From NCBI GenBank assembly GCA_019828595.1, contig JAHQRK010000022.1:1054001-1118000 (forward strand): a stretch of DNA of 64,000 bases, read 5' to 3'. The first letter of the stretch is position 1. Every line of letters begins with the position of its first letter. Positions 63,111 through 64,000 of this stretch are shown here, piece by piece. A program made the translations under genes and the position numbers. Below the pieces are notes generated by a model. The model saw only the letters and a list, made by a program, of their open reading frames with translations. It did not search any database and had not been told where the DNA came from. The stretch comes from Aphanomyces cochlioides (lineage: Eukaryota > Oomycota > Saprolegniomycetes > Saprolegniales > Verrucalvaceae).

Positions 63111-63154
63111 CCTTGACGTGGAGAAGGTCCCCGGTTCAAGTCCGGGTAAGACCA
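63111..63154 (+). pseudogene. tRNA-Val(GAC) 3' part after LINE copy 4
   Basis: Duplicated CCTTGACGTGGAGAA, then T arm and acceptor strand to A at 63154. The following unit runs off the window before the next tRNA. Confidence 0.95.
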
Positions 63155-64000
63155 TCCTTTTTCGACCCAAATCAACTTTTTTTGCTTCCCGAATGATATC
63201 TCGGCCAATATTTTCTTCCCAACACACGCTATCTCTTATGGCACCTCACATGCTCTTCTTTCAACCGCATCACAACCCGTCATCCCCGCACGCCGACGAA
63301 ATGCGTGTAAAATGACAAAAGTACTAGACTTTGCGTCTCCATTTCTCATCCATGAGGCAAGTGTACCAATCATAAAACACGCATAAATAGAACAGTTCAA
63401 ACTGGACTTTCACCGAGACCCTGACACGACAAATATTCCATCTCAGTTTCACTTCAGAAAGGACGATTTTAAATCCTCATTGACTTGGAGGGGACGCTAC
63501 TTGAGAAACCCTTCCAGTCATTCCTTACTCTCTTCAAAGCAACAAACTTTTCCAAAATGGACCCAACTTAAACTTAACCACACTAAACAAATCTCAACAA
63601 CAGGTAGCTCCAAAGAAACAGCGATTCGTTCAAATGAATACACAATCGTATCAACCGAGCGCTGGATAGACACATCCACTCGACCTCAGAGTATGTCTCT
63701 CAAAACAATGACAGACAAGATGGAAGAGAGCATCCAATTGGACCGTTGGAACTTATTATAGATTCCAAGATACATATATGTAGATGATTACAGGAGGTCC
63801 ATCGTTCCCTGTGAGTTTGTGTGTTTAGACTCGTTTTTTGTGGGAGGGGGCGATGATCCGCTTTTGGTTTGAAATGAAAGTATTTGAATAGGTCTACGAG
63901 AGGAGACAAACATTTTCTCCCAAGCCCTTCGAGTATTGCATGTTGGCGAGGACTGACCACTCAGTTTGTCTAGGCTTTGGTTGCGAAAATAGAGTGCGCT

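Larger units (their letters stand above)
20474..64000 (+). repeat. Tandem array of ~1186-bp units each carrying tRNA-Val(GAC), with LINE insertions
   Basis: From AGACTTTGCGTCTCC at 20474 the same unit recurs to the right edge. Distances between neighbouring uninterrupted tRNA starts are 1184-1186 bp (31839, 33024, 34210, 35396; 45826, 47010, 48196, 49380, 50566). After subtracting LINE and duplicated bases the interrupted intervals are also 1186-1188 bp. Eleven tRNA-Val loci are in view, and the array continues beyond the window. Units differ by scattered substitutions and 2-6 bp indels. The short frames recurring in every unit start with TTG or GTG and look spurious. Confidence 0.95.

Noticed and set aside
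20474..64000. CRISPR-like or satellite-only interpretation of the repeats
   Set aside because: Units are 1.19 kb, each with a folded tRNA gene; there are no short direct repeats with unique spacers.

Overview
The window reads as nuclear DNA of a eukaryotic microbe, most likely an oomycete of the Saprolegniales (Aphanomyces-like). This is inference. It rests on very short introns (four of the five I can place are 45-50 nt with consistent reading frames, the fifth is 46 nt and less certain), two FYVE-related zinc-finger genes of the oomycete style, a PPR-TrmB fusion protein, and a transposon set (pogo, PIF/Harbinger with a Plant_tran-type transposase, mariner-like with a DLGFF motif) familiar from these genomes. 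No species can be named from the sequence alone.

Layout. 1-9740 is a gene-bearing segment, with almost all genes on the minus strand: a partial unknown gene at the left edge, a PPR-TrmB-type protein, two FYVE-related genes, and mitochondrial NADP-isocitrate dehydrogenase, whose targeting peptide lies on a small upstream exon. There is also a decayed plus-strand gene, a tRNA-Leu(UAA), a perfect 25-bp hairpin and a MITE. 9740-20470 is a transposon graveyard: two MITEs placed head to tail, a complete TIR-bounded pogo-like element, and a PIF/Harbinger element into whose transposase gene a mariner-like element has jumped. All three transposase genes are broken, two of them by single-base shifts. 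A decayed SANT/Myb-like gene follows.

20474 to the right edge is the most unusual part. It is a tandem array of a ~1186-bp unit, each unit carrying one tRNA-Val(GAC) gene. Eleven tRNA loci are in view. Seven are intact and four are split at exactly the same position by a non-LTR retrotransposon. Three of the insertions are full length (9.23-9.24 kb) with intact ORF1 (841 aa) and ORF2 (1361 aa; APE endonuclease, reverse transcriptase, C-terminal CCHC finger). The fourth is a 2.05-kb 5'-truncated copy. Each insertion is flanked by a duplication of tRNA nucleotides 30-44 (15 bp). The element thus behaves towards the tRNA-Val array much as R1/R2 behave towards rDNA.

Several details suggest this array is still evolving: near-identical intact ORFs, a tRNA anticodon-arm scar buried inside the 3' region of full-length copy 3 that matches the junction of the truncated copy 4, a divergent patch in copy 2, and blockwise homogenisation of unit variants. 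The LINE ends in two adjacent hairpins instead of poly(A), and has an unusually long 3' region (about 2.4 kb) containing a diverged, duplicated coding-like module.
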